9,840 nucleotides of DNA from a bacterium (lineage in GTDB: Bacteria; Verrucomicrobiota; Verrucomicrobiia; Methylacidiphilales; Verrucolacustridaceae): positions 1 through 9,840 of the forward strand of contig RFWS01000037.1 in the NCBI GenBank assembly GCA_009921985.1, written 5' to 3'. Position 1 is the stretch's first letter. Each line of letters starts with the position of its first letter. Positions 1 to 5,821 of this stretch are shown one piece after another. The notes beneath the pieces are model-generated. The model did no database searches, was not told the DNA's origin, and saw nothing but the letters and a program-made list of their open reading frames with translations. The translations under genes and the position numbers were made by a program.

Positions 1-555
1 CGTTCCACCACGGCCGGCGCGGTCCGACATTTGAAAAACCTCGGCATCGACCTTGAACTTCTGACCGGCGACCGCCCTGAAGCCGCCACCGTTGTTGCCC
101 GGGAGTTGGGCATCACCAAGGTCGAAGCCGGTGTAAAACCAGAAGGCAAGGCCGAGCGGATCCGACAGCTTCGTTCTTCCACCAAGGGTCTCGTCGCCAT
201 GGCAGGCGACGGTACTAACGATGCCCTTGCCCTGGCTTCAGCGGATTTGGGTATTTCCCTCGGGAGCGGAACCGATGCCGCCAAGGAGGCTTCCGCCGTG
301 GTGGTGTTGAAGGGCGATCTCGCCGGCGTAGCCCGCGCCTTTCTCCTTGGCCGCGCCACCGTCCGCACCATCTGGCAAAATCTGGCTTGGGCCTTCGGTT
401 ACAACCTCTTTGCCCTCCCCGCGGCCGCCGGCCTTTTCCTCCCGTTGACAGGTTTCGCACTAAATCCAACATGGGCTGCCGCTTCCATGGCTCTTTCCTG
501 TGTGGTTCTTACTTTCAATGCACTTCGGCTACTTAAATTCAGCCCAAAAAACTGA
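1..555 (+). CDS. Copper-transporting P1B-type ATPase, C-terminal fragment (CopA-like)
   Basis: The reading frame is open from the first base, so the gene starts upstream of the window and only the last 184 residues are seen. They cover the end of the P domain and the final transmembrane pair. Visible motifs (numbered from base 1) are TGDR at 22-25, the KPEGK stretch at 46-50, the hinge motif GDGTND at 69-74, and two C-terminal membrane helices. In P1B-1 ATPases Cu+ is bound by a Tyr-Asn pair in the penultimate helix and Met-x-x-Ser in the last one. Here GYN lies at 133-135 and MALS at 163-166, so Cu+ export from the cytoplasm is the best guess. The residue after the hinge that is normally Pro (NDxPxL) is Leu. 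The gene ends 49 nt before the convergent DUF2256 gene. The gap holds a short TTCAATTGAA palindrome but no clear terminator. The family is certain; the metal is inferred. Confidence 0.9.
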   Translation, partial: RSTTAGAVRHLKNLGIDLELLTGDRPEAATVVARELGITKVEAGVKPEGKAERIRQLRSSTKGLVAMAGDGTNDALALASADLGISLGSGTDAAKEASAVVVLKGDLAGVARAFLLGRATVRTIWQNLAWAFGYNLFALPAAAGLFLPLTGFALNPTWAAASMALSCVVLTFNALRLLKFSPKN

Positions 556-604
556 ATCTGATTTCAATTGAATGTTACCCCTTTCCCCTCAAGCGCGAAG
601 TGCG

Positions 605-793
605 TTAGGGCCGCAGGTGCCTGGAAAGAACTGAGTCCCGGGAAACGGAAGTTCCTCTTGCAGGAGTAACCCCTCGCCGGCAGGCGTCACTGCAGTACTT
701 CACCTGCTCCCAATCCCGTTCCCATTTCTTTCTCCAAGCGAAAGAACGACCGCAGTGGACGCACATTTTAGCGGGAAGATCCTGCTTGGCCAC
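605..793 (-). CDS. DUF2256 zinc-ribbon protein
   Basis: This small cysteine-rich protein has two CxxC/CxxxC knuckles (C11, C14, C34, C38 from the start chosen here). They flank the typical DUF2256 core Phe-Ala-Trp-Arg-Lys-Lys-Trp-Glu-Arg and end in the Tyr-Cys-Ser-x-x-Cys-Arg-Arg signature. Family members are 45-70 residue proteins that probably bind one Zn2+; their function is unknown. I chose the GTG at 793 because Met-Ala-Lys-x-x-Leu-Pro-x-Lys is the usual N-terminus. An earlier in-frame GTG at 814, 2 nt after the yebC stop, would add seven Arg-rich residues (69 aa in total). The roughly 20 residues after the second knuckle (Thr/Ser/Arg rich) look disordered. It is the last gene of the aldolase-kinase-yebC operon and has no promoter of its own that I can see. 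Confidence 0.8.
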   Translation of the reverse strand: MAKQDLPAKMCVHCGRSFAWRKKWERDWEQVKYCSDACRRGVTPARGTSVSRDSVLSRHLRP

Positions 794-816
794 CGCCCGG
801 CCGGAACGCCGCACAG

Positions 817-1545
817 TTAGCGGACCGCCGCCCAGACCCGATGGACGTCGTCATGATCTTCCAGGCCCTGGAGAAAAGTACCCACCTCGCCCCGCTGCTC
901 ATCCTTCAGATCGGGATAGTTCTTTGGCACATAACCCAGTTCGCTCGTCACGACCGTCCAGCCATTTTTCCTGAGCCAGTCGGTCACACCGTGGACGGCG
1001 GCCCGCTCCGTGAGGAAACGGGCCCCACAGACTCCCTCGGGAATATCATCGTTCTGCCCTGAGGTCAGCTCCTCCACCTCGTCGGCCCCGGCCTCGATGG
1101 CCGCGGCTTCCCGGTCGGTGTCTGTCTTCGGATGATGCGCCTCGACAATGCCCACCTGATCGAAAAGAAACCGGTTACTGCCCGCCGACCCCAGCGAGCC
1201 GGCCTTGAAAAGCACCCGGATCTCCGGCGCTGTTCGGTTGTGGTTGTCGGTGTAAACCTCCACGATGACCGGCACCTTATGCGGGGCGTACCCTTCGAAC
1301 ACCATGTGCTCGAGCGAGTCTTTCCCGGCGCCGGCGCCTGACCCTTTTTCAATGGCCCGTTGAATGACGTCTTTCGCAACGCTCTCCTTCCGGGCCCGGT
1401 CCAGCGCCGTGGCCAATCTGGCGTTCAGCGCCGGGTCCGCTCCTTGGCGTGCGGCCAAAGTGATTTCGCGGACGTACTTGCTCGTCGCCTTCGACTTCTT
1501 GAGCGAGGCAACCTCGCGTTTTGCATGCAACCATTGACGTCCCAT
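817..1545 (-). CDS. yebC: YebC/PmpR/TACO1-family protein
   Basis: The 242-residue protein aligns by eye over the whole YebC fold. It has an N-terminal Met-Gly-Arg-Gln-Trp segment, a helical domain around 15-70 (ending Ala-Ile-Glu-Lys-Gly), then two alpha/beta domains. These include the hallmark phrases HMVFEGYAP at 80-88, NHNRTAPEIR at 101-110 and GSLGSAGS at 116-123, and an acidic C-terminus. YebC proteins were first described as DNA-binding regulators. Bacterial YebC/YeeN and mitochondrial TACO1 are now linked to translation, notably through difficult polyproline stretches. The His-Ala-Lys-Arg N-terminus differs from the usual His-Lys-W version of E. coli YebC and resembles a YeeN-like or PVC subfamily. 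A good ribosome site (AGGGTGAT, about 5 nt before the ATG) overlaps the kinase stop region, and the gap to the kinase is 9 nt. Co-transcription with a glycolytic pair is unusual, because yebC usually sits near ruvC. Confidence 0.93.
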   Translation of the reverse strand: MGRQWLHAKREVASLKKSKATSKYVREITLAARQGADPALNARLATALDRARKESVAKDVIQRAIEKGSGAGAGKDSLEHMVFEGYAPHKVPVIVEVYTDNHNRTAPEIRVLFKAGSLGSAGSNRFLFDQVGIVEAHHPKTDTDREAAAIEAGADEVEELTSGQNDDIPEGVCGARFLTERAAVHGVTDWLRKNGWTVVTSELGYVPKNYPDLKDEQRGEVGTFLQGLEDHDDVHRVWAAVR

Positions 1546-1554
1546 AAGATCACC

Positions 1555-2415
1555 CTAGGCAAAAACCCCTCGCCCCTTCAACCTCGCCACCACCTCATTC
1601 CGCCGTGCGGCGTTCTCCGAGCCCGCCCAAACCGCAAACCCGGTGACTTTCTCGATTTCCCAACCGCTGAGAATTCCATAAATCATGGCGGACGTGACCA
1701 CATCGCCCGAACCCGTCGCGTCCTGACACCGAATTTTTGGCGCGGGCACCGCAAGTTTCGTTTTCCCTGCACGCACCACCAAGCCGAGGGATCCAAGAGT
1801 GATCAACAAGCCACACCGCCCCCTCGCAAGGCTCTGCATGGCGCGCAGACACTTTCCCGGCCCCCTTTTTCTCGTGGTTTCTTCCGCTTCGACCAAGTTG
1901 GCCTTGGCCCAATTCACCCCGGCCTGAAGCGCCTCCCACAGAAGCCGGCCTTTGGCATCGACAAGGATCCGCACCCCTTTCCTCTTCATTCCAAGAAATA
2001 GGGATTTCCACCACCCCGGAAGTTCGCCTTGCGGCGCACTTCCCGCCACAACGAGCCAATCCCCAGGCCTGATGTTTCGCCGAAGAAAAGTTCGGCAGCG
2101 GCTCCAGTCCTGTTTTTTCCACATGGGATCTTGGGTGAAAAAATCCAACCGCTCCCCAGCTCGTTCCACCAAAGCCCATCCATTACGGGCCGTGGAATCG
2201 ATGGGGATTTCCCGGAGCGGGACCCGATCCTTGCGGGCAGCCCGGAGCCAATCTGCACCCGCTTTTGCGATTACCGAAACCGCCGGCACCTTCCACTGCC
2301 GGAGTTGCCGGGCCACATTCTGCCCCTTGCCGCCGGCGGAAACGACCGTGCGCCCACAAAAAAACTTGGTTTCAAGAACCGGATTGGGCGTCAAACACCA
2401 AACCCGTGCCGGCAT
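1555..2415 (-). CDS. PfkB-family sugar-phosphate kinase (1-phosphofructokinase/tagatose-6-phosphate kinase type)
   Basis: This is a 286-residue ribokinase-fold kinase of the FruK/LacC branch. In order it shows LTPNPVLE near the N-terminus, the substrate-loop AGGKGQN at 27-33, VVAGSAPQG at 122-130, VDAKG at 152-156, KANL at 171-174, and the anion-hole/catalytic motif DATGSGD at 232-238 (family consensus D-[TA]-x-G-[AS]-G-D; D238 would be the base). It probably phosphorylates fructose-1-P, tagatose-6-P or a similar hexose phosphate to a bisphosphate in the cytoplasm. The adjacent FBP aldolase would then cleave this product. The ATG at 2415 follows the aldolase TGA with one base between and has no ribosome site of its own, so it is probably translated by coupling. 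A longer version starting at 2478 would only add aldolase-overlapping sequence. The substrate cannot be read from sequence alone. Confidence 0.87.
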   Translation of the reverse strand: MPARVWCLTPNPVLETKFFCGRTVVSAGGKGQNVARQLRQWKVPAVSVIAKAGADWLRAARKDRVPLREIPIDSTARNGWALVERAGERLDFFTQDPMWKKQDWSRCRTFLRRNIRPGDWLVVAGSAPQGELPGWWKSLFLGMKRKGVRILVDAKGRLLWEALQAGVNWAKANLVEAEETTRKRGPGKCLRAMQSLARGRCGLLITLGSLGLVVRAGKTKLAVPAPKIRCQDATGSGDVVTSAMIYGILSGWEIEKVTGFAVWAGSENAARRNEVVARLKGRGVFA

Positions 2416-2416
2416 C

Positions 2417-3487
2417 TCAGGCAATCGTGACTTCCTTGGCCAAATAGACGTCCTGGATGGCGTGCAAGATCTCCACACCTTCCTTGAGCGGCTTCTGAAA
2501 GGCCTTGCGGCCGGATATCAGTCCCATTCCGCCGGCCCGCTTGTTGATCACGGCCGTCTTCACCGCATCGGCGACGTCGTTTTTGCCGGAGGCCCCGCCC
2601 GAGTTGATCAGTCCGGCACGGCCAGCAAAGCAGTTCAGCACCTGATACCGGCAGAGGTCGATTGGATGGTCGGAAGTCAGTTCAGAGTAGATGCGAGGAT
2701 CGGTCTTGCCGTAGTCGCTCCCCGCCAACTTGAGCGCGTTGTACCCCCCGTTGTTCTCGGGAAGTTTTTGTTTGATAATATCGGCCTGAATGGTCGTGCC
2801 CAGATGGTTGGCCTGACCCGTCAGATCTGCCGAGAGGTGGTAATCCTTCTCTTTCGTTTTGAAGGCGGGACTACGCAAATAGCACCAAAGAATCGTGTAC
2901 ATTCCCAGTTCATGGGCGATCGCGAACGAACGCGAAATCTCCTCGATCTGGCGTCCGGATTCGGGGGAGCCGAAATAAATGGTCGCCCCCACCCCCACCG
3001 CGCCCATGTCGAACGCCTGCTTCACCCCGGCAAAGAGCTTCTGATCCGCCACGTTCGGGTAGCTGAGAAGCTCATTATGATTGATCTTGAGGACGAAGGG
3101 AATCCGGTGGGCGTATTTCCTGGCCACCGCGCCCAAGACCCCCAGAGTGGAGGTCACTGCGTTGCATCCGCCCTCGATGGCCAGTTTGACGATGTTCTCG
3201 GGATCGAAATAGTCAGGGTTCGGGGCGAAGGAGGCGCCGGCCGAATGTTCGATGCCTTGGTCCACCGGCAGGATCGAAAGATAACCGGTCCCACCCAACC
3301 GACCCTGATTCAGCGTGGTCTGCAGGTTTCGCAGGACGGAGATGGACCGGTCACTGTCCCGCCAAACACGGTCGACAAAATCGGGCCCCGGTAGATGCAA
3401 ACGCTTTTTGTCCACCGTGTTGCAGGTGTGCCCCAAAAGACCCTTGGCCTCCGCCCCCAAAATCTTCTCGATGTCTGCGAATTTCAT
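2417..3487 (-). CDS. fbaB: Class I fructose-bisphosphate aldolase (FbaB/DhnA type)
   Basis: The 356-residue protein resembles E. coli FbaB from end to end: LPGPDFVDRV at 32-41, GTGYLSILPVDQG at 66-78, GATIYFGS at 157-164, DLTGQANHL at 221-229, INSGGASGK at 294-302 and INKRAGGMGLISGRKAF at 314-330. The Schiff-base lysine is expected in the ADIIKQK segment (K239). The enzyme cleaves fructose-1,6-bisphosphate to dihydroxyacetone phosphate and glyceraldehyde-3-phosphate, and runs in reverse in gluconeogenesis, without a metal. The length is that of the family and the gene is intact. The ATG at 3487 has only a distant GGGAT (13 nt spacing) upstream, but a good promoter ends about 8 nt before it. 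The message may therefore be nearly leaderless. It is the first gene of the minus-strand operon and is followed after one base by a PfkB kinase, which suggests a joint hexose-phosphate route. Confidence 0.96.
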   Translation of the reverse strand: MKFADIEKILGAEAKGLLGHTCNTVDKKRLHLPGPDFVDRVWRDSDRSISVLRNLQTTLNQGRLGGTGYLSILPVDQGIEHSAGASFAPNPDYFDPENIVKLAIEGGCNAVTSTLGVLGAVARKYAHRIPFVLKINHNELLSYPNVADQKLFAGVKQAFDMGAVGVGATIYFGSPESGRQIEEISRSFAIAHELGMYTILWCYLRSPAFKTKEKDYHLSADLTGQANHLGTTIQADIIKQKLPENNGGYNALKLAGSDYGKTDPRIYSELTSDHPIDLCRYQVLNCFAGRAGLINSGGASGKNDVADAVKTAVINKRAGGMGLISGRKAFQKPLKEGVEILHAIQDVYLAKEVTIA

Positions 3488-3495
3488 GAATTTAC

Positions 3496-3524
3496 AGAAT
3501 CCCTTTTTTTGCCTTTTGGGTCAA
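3496..3524 (-). promoter_or_regulatory. Sigma70-like promoter of the aldolase operon
   Basis: On the minus strand there is TTGACC (3524-3519, five of six to the -35 consensus), a 17-bp spacer and GATTCT (3501-3496) as -10. Transcription would begin near 3489, only 1-3 nt before the aldolase ATG at 3487. The -10 is weak; the -35 and the spacing are good. Confidence 0.5.
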
Positions 3525-3580
3525 TCCCCGCTTCTGTCCCGAGTCTTGCAGGATCATCCCATCTCCTTACCTTCAGGGTT

Positions 3581-3763
3581 ATGGTGCGTTGGCTTTTCCT
3601 GGTGATTCTGGGACTTCTTCTCAACGGAACGGGTTTGTCCCTGCTCGGCTGGGCTGCCCACCAAAAGTTTGTCGCCCACGGGCAGTGGTTCTGGGCCGGC
3701 ACCCTGGCCCTCGCCCTATGCAACGCGGGGATCTGCTGTGTGATCGGCGCCAAAAAGCCCTGA
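3581..3763 (+). CDS. Small two-helix membrane protein, hypothetical
   Basis: I do not recognise this 60-residue protein. It is almost entirely two hydrophobic segments, about residues 4-25 and 37-56, joined by a short polar loop with one His-Gln-Lys and one His-Gly-Gln. It ends in Lys-Lys-Pro, so it is very likely an inner-membrane protein. I chose the ATG at 3581. The frame is open upstream to 3395, but that part is antisense to the aldolase and its promoter and does not read like protein. A purine-rich AGGG lies 2 nt before the ATG, which is too close for a normal ribosome site. A TTACCT hexamer ending 9 nt before the ATG could be a weak -10. It is divergent from the aldolase operon (93 bp between starts) and 58 nt upstream of the nuclease-like gene, with which it may be co-transcribed. 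Confidence 0.6.
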   Translation: MVRWLFLVILGLLLNGTGLSLLGWAAHQKFVAHGQWFWAGTLALALCNAGICCVIGAKKP

Positions 3764-3821
3764 AAGTCTTCCCCTGAATCCTCATTCTCTTTCTCCCGCC
3801 CCCGATTACGGAAAACCGCAG

Positions 3822-4688
3822 TTGGTTCACCCCGATGACCGCGAATATCTCCGCTGGTCCGAGGGCTTTGCGGTTCGCCGTCGAAGGGAGCGTGAGCGCA
3901 CCGGCAAGGTCCGCATCGAACCCGCCGCCCTCTCGATCATCAGCGCCGCCGCTGAATTTGGCGTCCGCTCCCTTCTCGCCCGCCATTTCGAGCTGGGCGA
4001 CCGACGCATCCTCCGTTATCAGGATCCGGAGCTCGGCGATCACCTCCGTAGCCGGTATCGCTTCCGGGAACTGGATGCCGTCGCCTTTTCCCACGGCCAC
4101 CCCTCGGCAGTTTTTGAATTCAAATTAAGCGGGCTCGGTTCTGCCTCGGCCGTCAACCGCGCCGCCCGCCAGCTCCGGTCCGCCGCCGAGATGATCCGGC
4201 AAGGATACGGCCATCAGCCCAAGGTGGCGGTCGTTCTGATTCACGCCGGCGAAGGTCATCCTGATCTAGGAAAACCCGGGGGCCGGTATGGGGTTCGTCA
4301 TCATCACACCCAGCGCTTGCACCTTCAGCAATGGCCGGAGATGCCCATTCCTTGCCTGATTTTTTCCATGCGGGAGGCTGTTGAGGAAGCCCGCCGGATC
4401 GGCCACGAGGTGGATCACGCGCTGGAAAAACGAGCCGCCCGCGAGGGCAAACACGGCATCCGGCAGGGCCGGCCCCTGCTTCCCCGCTTGCCACTGGGCG
4501 AGGTTCTTTCCGCGGTCAGCTGGATGGCCAAGGAGCTGGTTCAGGCCGTGGGCCAGGTCGCCCGCAAACTTACCCCCCGGCGACGACCTGCCCATGCCCA
4601 CCATCGGAGGCGGCGCAGGCGGAGGGGTGGCCGGGGGCATCGCCCGGGACGTCCCCACGGACACACTCGATCGCCTAACGAGTATTAA
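3822..4688 (+). CDS. Unrecognised protein with a PD-(D/E)XK-like core; C-terminal part possibly frameshifted
   Basis: I do not recognise a named family. Residues 34-55 form an amphipathic helix. They are followed by a strand around 62-67, ELDAVAF (83-89, D85), VFEFKLS (97-103, E99-x-K101), a helix at 110-126 with Q117, and the strand KVAVVLIH (134-141). This order matches the alpha-beta-beta-beta-alpha-beta core of PD-(D/E)XK nucleases, so a DNA- or RNA-cleaving role is plausible but not shown. After residue 150 the frame turns basic (His-His-His, later a run of Arg) and neighbouring frames read better, which suggests indels near 4276-4320 and 4573-4578. Helices at about 183-208 and 225-250 are still in this frame. 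The TTG start has GGAAA 8 nt upstream, but the same frame reads sensibly back to a CTG at 3774 (16 more residues). It overlaps the end of the convergent 4675-4935 gene by 14 nt. Confidence 0.6.
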   Translation: MVHPDDREYLRWSEGFAVRRRRERERTGKVRIEPAALSIISAAAEFGVRSLLARHFELGDRRILRYQDPELGDHLRSRYRFRELDAVAFSHGHPSAVFEFKLSGLGSASAVNRAARQLRSAAEMIRQGYGHQPKVAVVLIHAGEGHPDLGKPGGRYGVRHHHTQRLHLQQWPEMPIPCLIFSMREAVEEARRIGHEVDHALEKRAAREGKHGIRQGRPLLPRLPLGEVLSAVSWMAKELVQAVGQVARKLTPRRRPAHAHHRRRRRRRGGRGHRPGRPHGHTRSPNEY

Positions 4689-4935
4689 CGTTGGTAACCG
4701 GCAGGCCTTGCCGCTTGAACGAATCCGGTTCGTTCGCCTCGATGTCGGCCTGGCTCATCAGACTAAGCTTCTCCCCTCCCACAGAAACCACATCGACTTT
4801 GGTGGGACCATCCGCATGGGCTTGGTTGCCCACCCAAGGCTGGAAGGCATGCCACCAAAGACCACCGGCCACCAAGGCAAGGAGGGTTTTTGTCACCGGA
4901 TCCGTTTGCAAGCGTAGGATTTTCGAGTTTTTCAT
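4675..4935 (-). CDS. Small membrane-anchored protein, hypothetical
   Basis: This 86-residue protein has a short cytoplasmic, basic N-terminus, one hydrophobic segment (about 14-33, with two adjacent Trp), and a polar tail of about 50 residues. The tail is probably periplasmic and contains a Val-Asp-Val-Val-Ser-Val-Gly-Gly strand-like stretch. The segment could be an uncleaved anchor, or a signal sequence cut at the Gln-Ala-His-Ala-Asp region (38-42). I know no function for it. The ATG at 4935 is preceded by TATCTT with 6 nt between and no good ribosome site (a GGAG lies 15 nt away). It is divergent from the 5005 operon, with 69 bp between the starts. It converges on the nuclease-like gene, whose 3' end it overlaps by 14 nt. 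Confidence 0.72.
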   Translation of the reverse strand: MKNSKILRLQTDPVTKTLLALVAGGLWWHAFQPWVGNQAHADGPTKVDVVSVGGEKLSLMSQADIEANEPDSFKRQGLPVTNVNTR

Positions 4936-4941
4936 CTTAAA

Positions 4942-4947
4942 AAGATA
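4942..4947 (-). promoter_or_regulatory. Candidate -10 element for the 4935 gene
   Basis: TATCTT reads on the minus strand (4947 to 4942), exactly 6 nt before the ATG at 4935. The -35 is not convincing; TCGTGA at 16 bp is the best match. If used, it gives a leaderless mRNA. Confidence 0.35.
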
Positions 4948-4992
4948 CCGCTCCGCCCAAAAATCACGACTCGATTTTCCCGCATCCCTTTT

Positions 4993-4998
4993 TATACT
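4993..4998 (+). promoter_or_regulatory. Candidate -10 element for the 5005 operon
   Basis: TATACT (five of six to TATAAT) ends exactly 6 nt before the ATG at 5005, so transcription would start at or next to the A of the start codon. No strong -35 is visible; TCGATT at 16 bp shares three bases with the consensus. Confidence 0.45.
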
Positions 4999-5004
4999 TC
5001 AGAG

Positions 5005-5358
5005 ATGAAACGGATGGCTTTTCTGTTTTTGCTTTTCGGAATCTTCCCGTTGCAGGCCGAGGACACCCAAGCACCTTCGCGTCCTGTCGAGGAGGTGGTG
5101 GAGATACAAGGAATCAGGATTTGGAAACGTGGCACCCCCACCAACGCCTACACCACCATCGGCAACGAAAGTCTCATGAAAATCACCTGGCCCGAAGCCC
5201 AAAACCGGATCGCCATGGGAGTCAAGGCCCGCAAAGGGAATGCCGCCATTGTCACCAGCATGGTTCCCGCCCAACGCCTCGACATCACGCAGAACACCGG
5301 CATCAACCAACTGGACGGAATGAATGTTCGTTACGCGATTATTCAGTTCAAGCCTTAG
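5005..5358 (+). CDS. Small exported protein of unknown function, first gene of the LPS-kinase operon
   Basis: The 117-residue protein has a clean Sec signal peptide: Lys-Arg, a hydrophobic core at 4-15 and probable cleavage after LQA (18). The mature part of about 99 residues has a strand EVVEIQGIRIW, an Ala-Tyr-Thr-Thr-Ile-Gly turn at 48-53, a helix-like region at 62-78 leading into KARKGNAAIVTS (74-85), and a final strand VRYAIIQF. The 'Tyr-x-x-Ile-Gly ... Lys-Ala-x-x-Gly-x-Ala-Ala-Ile' layout recalls small YbjQ-like or dodecin-like folds. This resemblance is weak and I do not assign a family. The start at 5005 was chosen over the ATG at 5014 because it keeps the Lys-Arg n-region and lies one -10 spacing from TATACT. 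The next gene starts inside its last 35 nt. Confidence 0.75.
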   Translation: MKRMAFLFLLFGIFPLQAEDTQAPSRPVEEVVEIQGIRIWKRGTPTNAYTTIGNESLMKITWPEAQNRIAMGVKARKGNAAIVTSMVPAQRLDITQNTGINQLDGMNVRYAIIQFKP

Positions 5359-5821
5359 GCATTTTCTTTGGGGCGGCACCGTCGCGTACTTTCTGGTCTC
5401 CGGGGAAACCTCCCGTTCCCAGGCCGTCTCGTCCCAAGCGAACACCGATGCCTCGGCCCAGAGACGACTTCAGGAAATCGCCCGGGAGGCCGACCGTCAA
5501 AGACGAATTGACGAGCAGATCCGAAACCTCGCACCCGCACTCGACCCCGGAAAATTAGCGGGCACCGAAGGCCCCATCCTAACCCGCAAGGCCCTTGCGG
5601 CCTTGGTGCATCTTCGGGAGGAGGGCATCCCTCCCCAGGAAGCCATGCCCCGTGCCGTGCGTTCTGCGGGAATCGATCCAACCAAAAGCGCCAAGCCTTC
5701 CACCTTTCTGCGAAATCTTTTTTTGGAATACTCCCCTGCCCTGAATGCTGAAATCTTGAAAAAACTGGAAGTCGGTGAAGATCCTGGTCCAAAAATGGTT
5801 CTTCCCCTGTTTCAACCGTGA
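5324..5821 (+). CDS. Exported or membrane-anchored protein of unknown function
   Basis: The 165-residue protein opens with basic residues (R5, R12) and a hydrophobic stretch at 13-27, then Ser-Gln-Ala, consistent with a signal peptide cut near residue 34 or with an anchor. Residues about 45-68 form a highly charged amphipathic helix (AQRRLQEIAREADRQRRIDE). This is followed by a proline-poor helical domain with ALAALVHLREEG and a region rich in Leu/Phe near 130-145. I recognise no family. The ATG at 5324 overlaps the upstream gene by 35 nt and has GGACGG shortly before it. The stop shares four bases (GTGA) with the start of the kinase gene, so translation is probably coupled to it. Such placement suggests a role at the cell envelope together with LPS core synthesis, but this is inference from context only. 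Confidence 0.72.
   Translation: MFVTRLFSSSLRHFLWGGTVAYFLVSGETSRSQAVSSQANTDASAQRRLQEIAREADRQRRIDEQIRNLAPALDPGKLAGTEGPILTRKALAALVHLREEGIPPQEAMPRAVRSAGIDPTKSAKPSTFLRNLFLEYSPALNAEILKKLEVGEDPGPKMVLPLFQP

Noticed and set aside
556..604. Terminator between the ATPase and DUF2256 genes
   Set aside because: Only a 10-bp AT-rich palindrome (TTCAATTGAA) is present; there is no GC stem with a T run.
1952..3394. 480-codon open frame on the plus strand
   Set aside because: It is antisense to two well-recognised enzymes (aldolase and PfkB kinase), resembles no family, and is expected as a shadow in GC-rich DNA.
3395..3580. Upstream extension of the small membrane protein
   Set aside because: It overlaps the aldolase 5' end and promoter in antisense and lacks a natural N-terminus; the hydrophobic protein begins at 3581.
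4266..4664. 132-codon minus-strand frame opposite the nuclease-like gene
   Set aside because: It reads smoothly because it is codon-in-register antisense of a real gene. The plus strand shows amphipathic helices and purine-first codons there.
4381..4917. 178-codon plus-strand frame
   Set aside because: Only 4575-4675 looks protein-like, and it is best explained as the shifted tail of the 3822 gene. Beyond 4675 it is antisense to the 4675-4935 gene.
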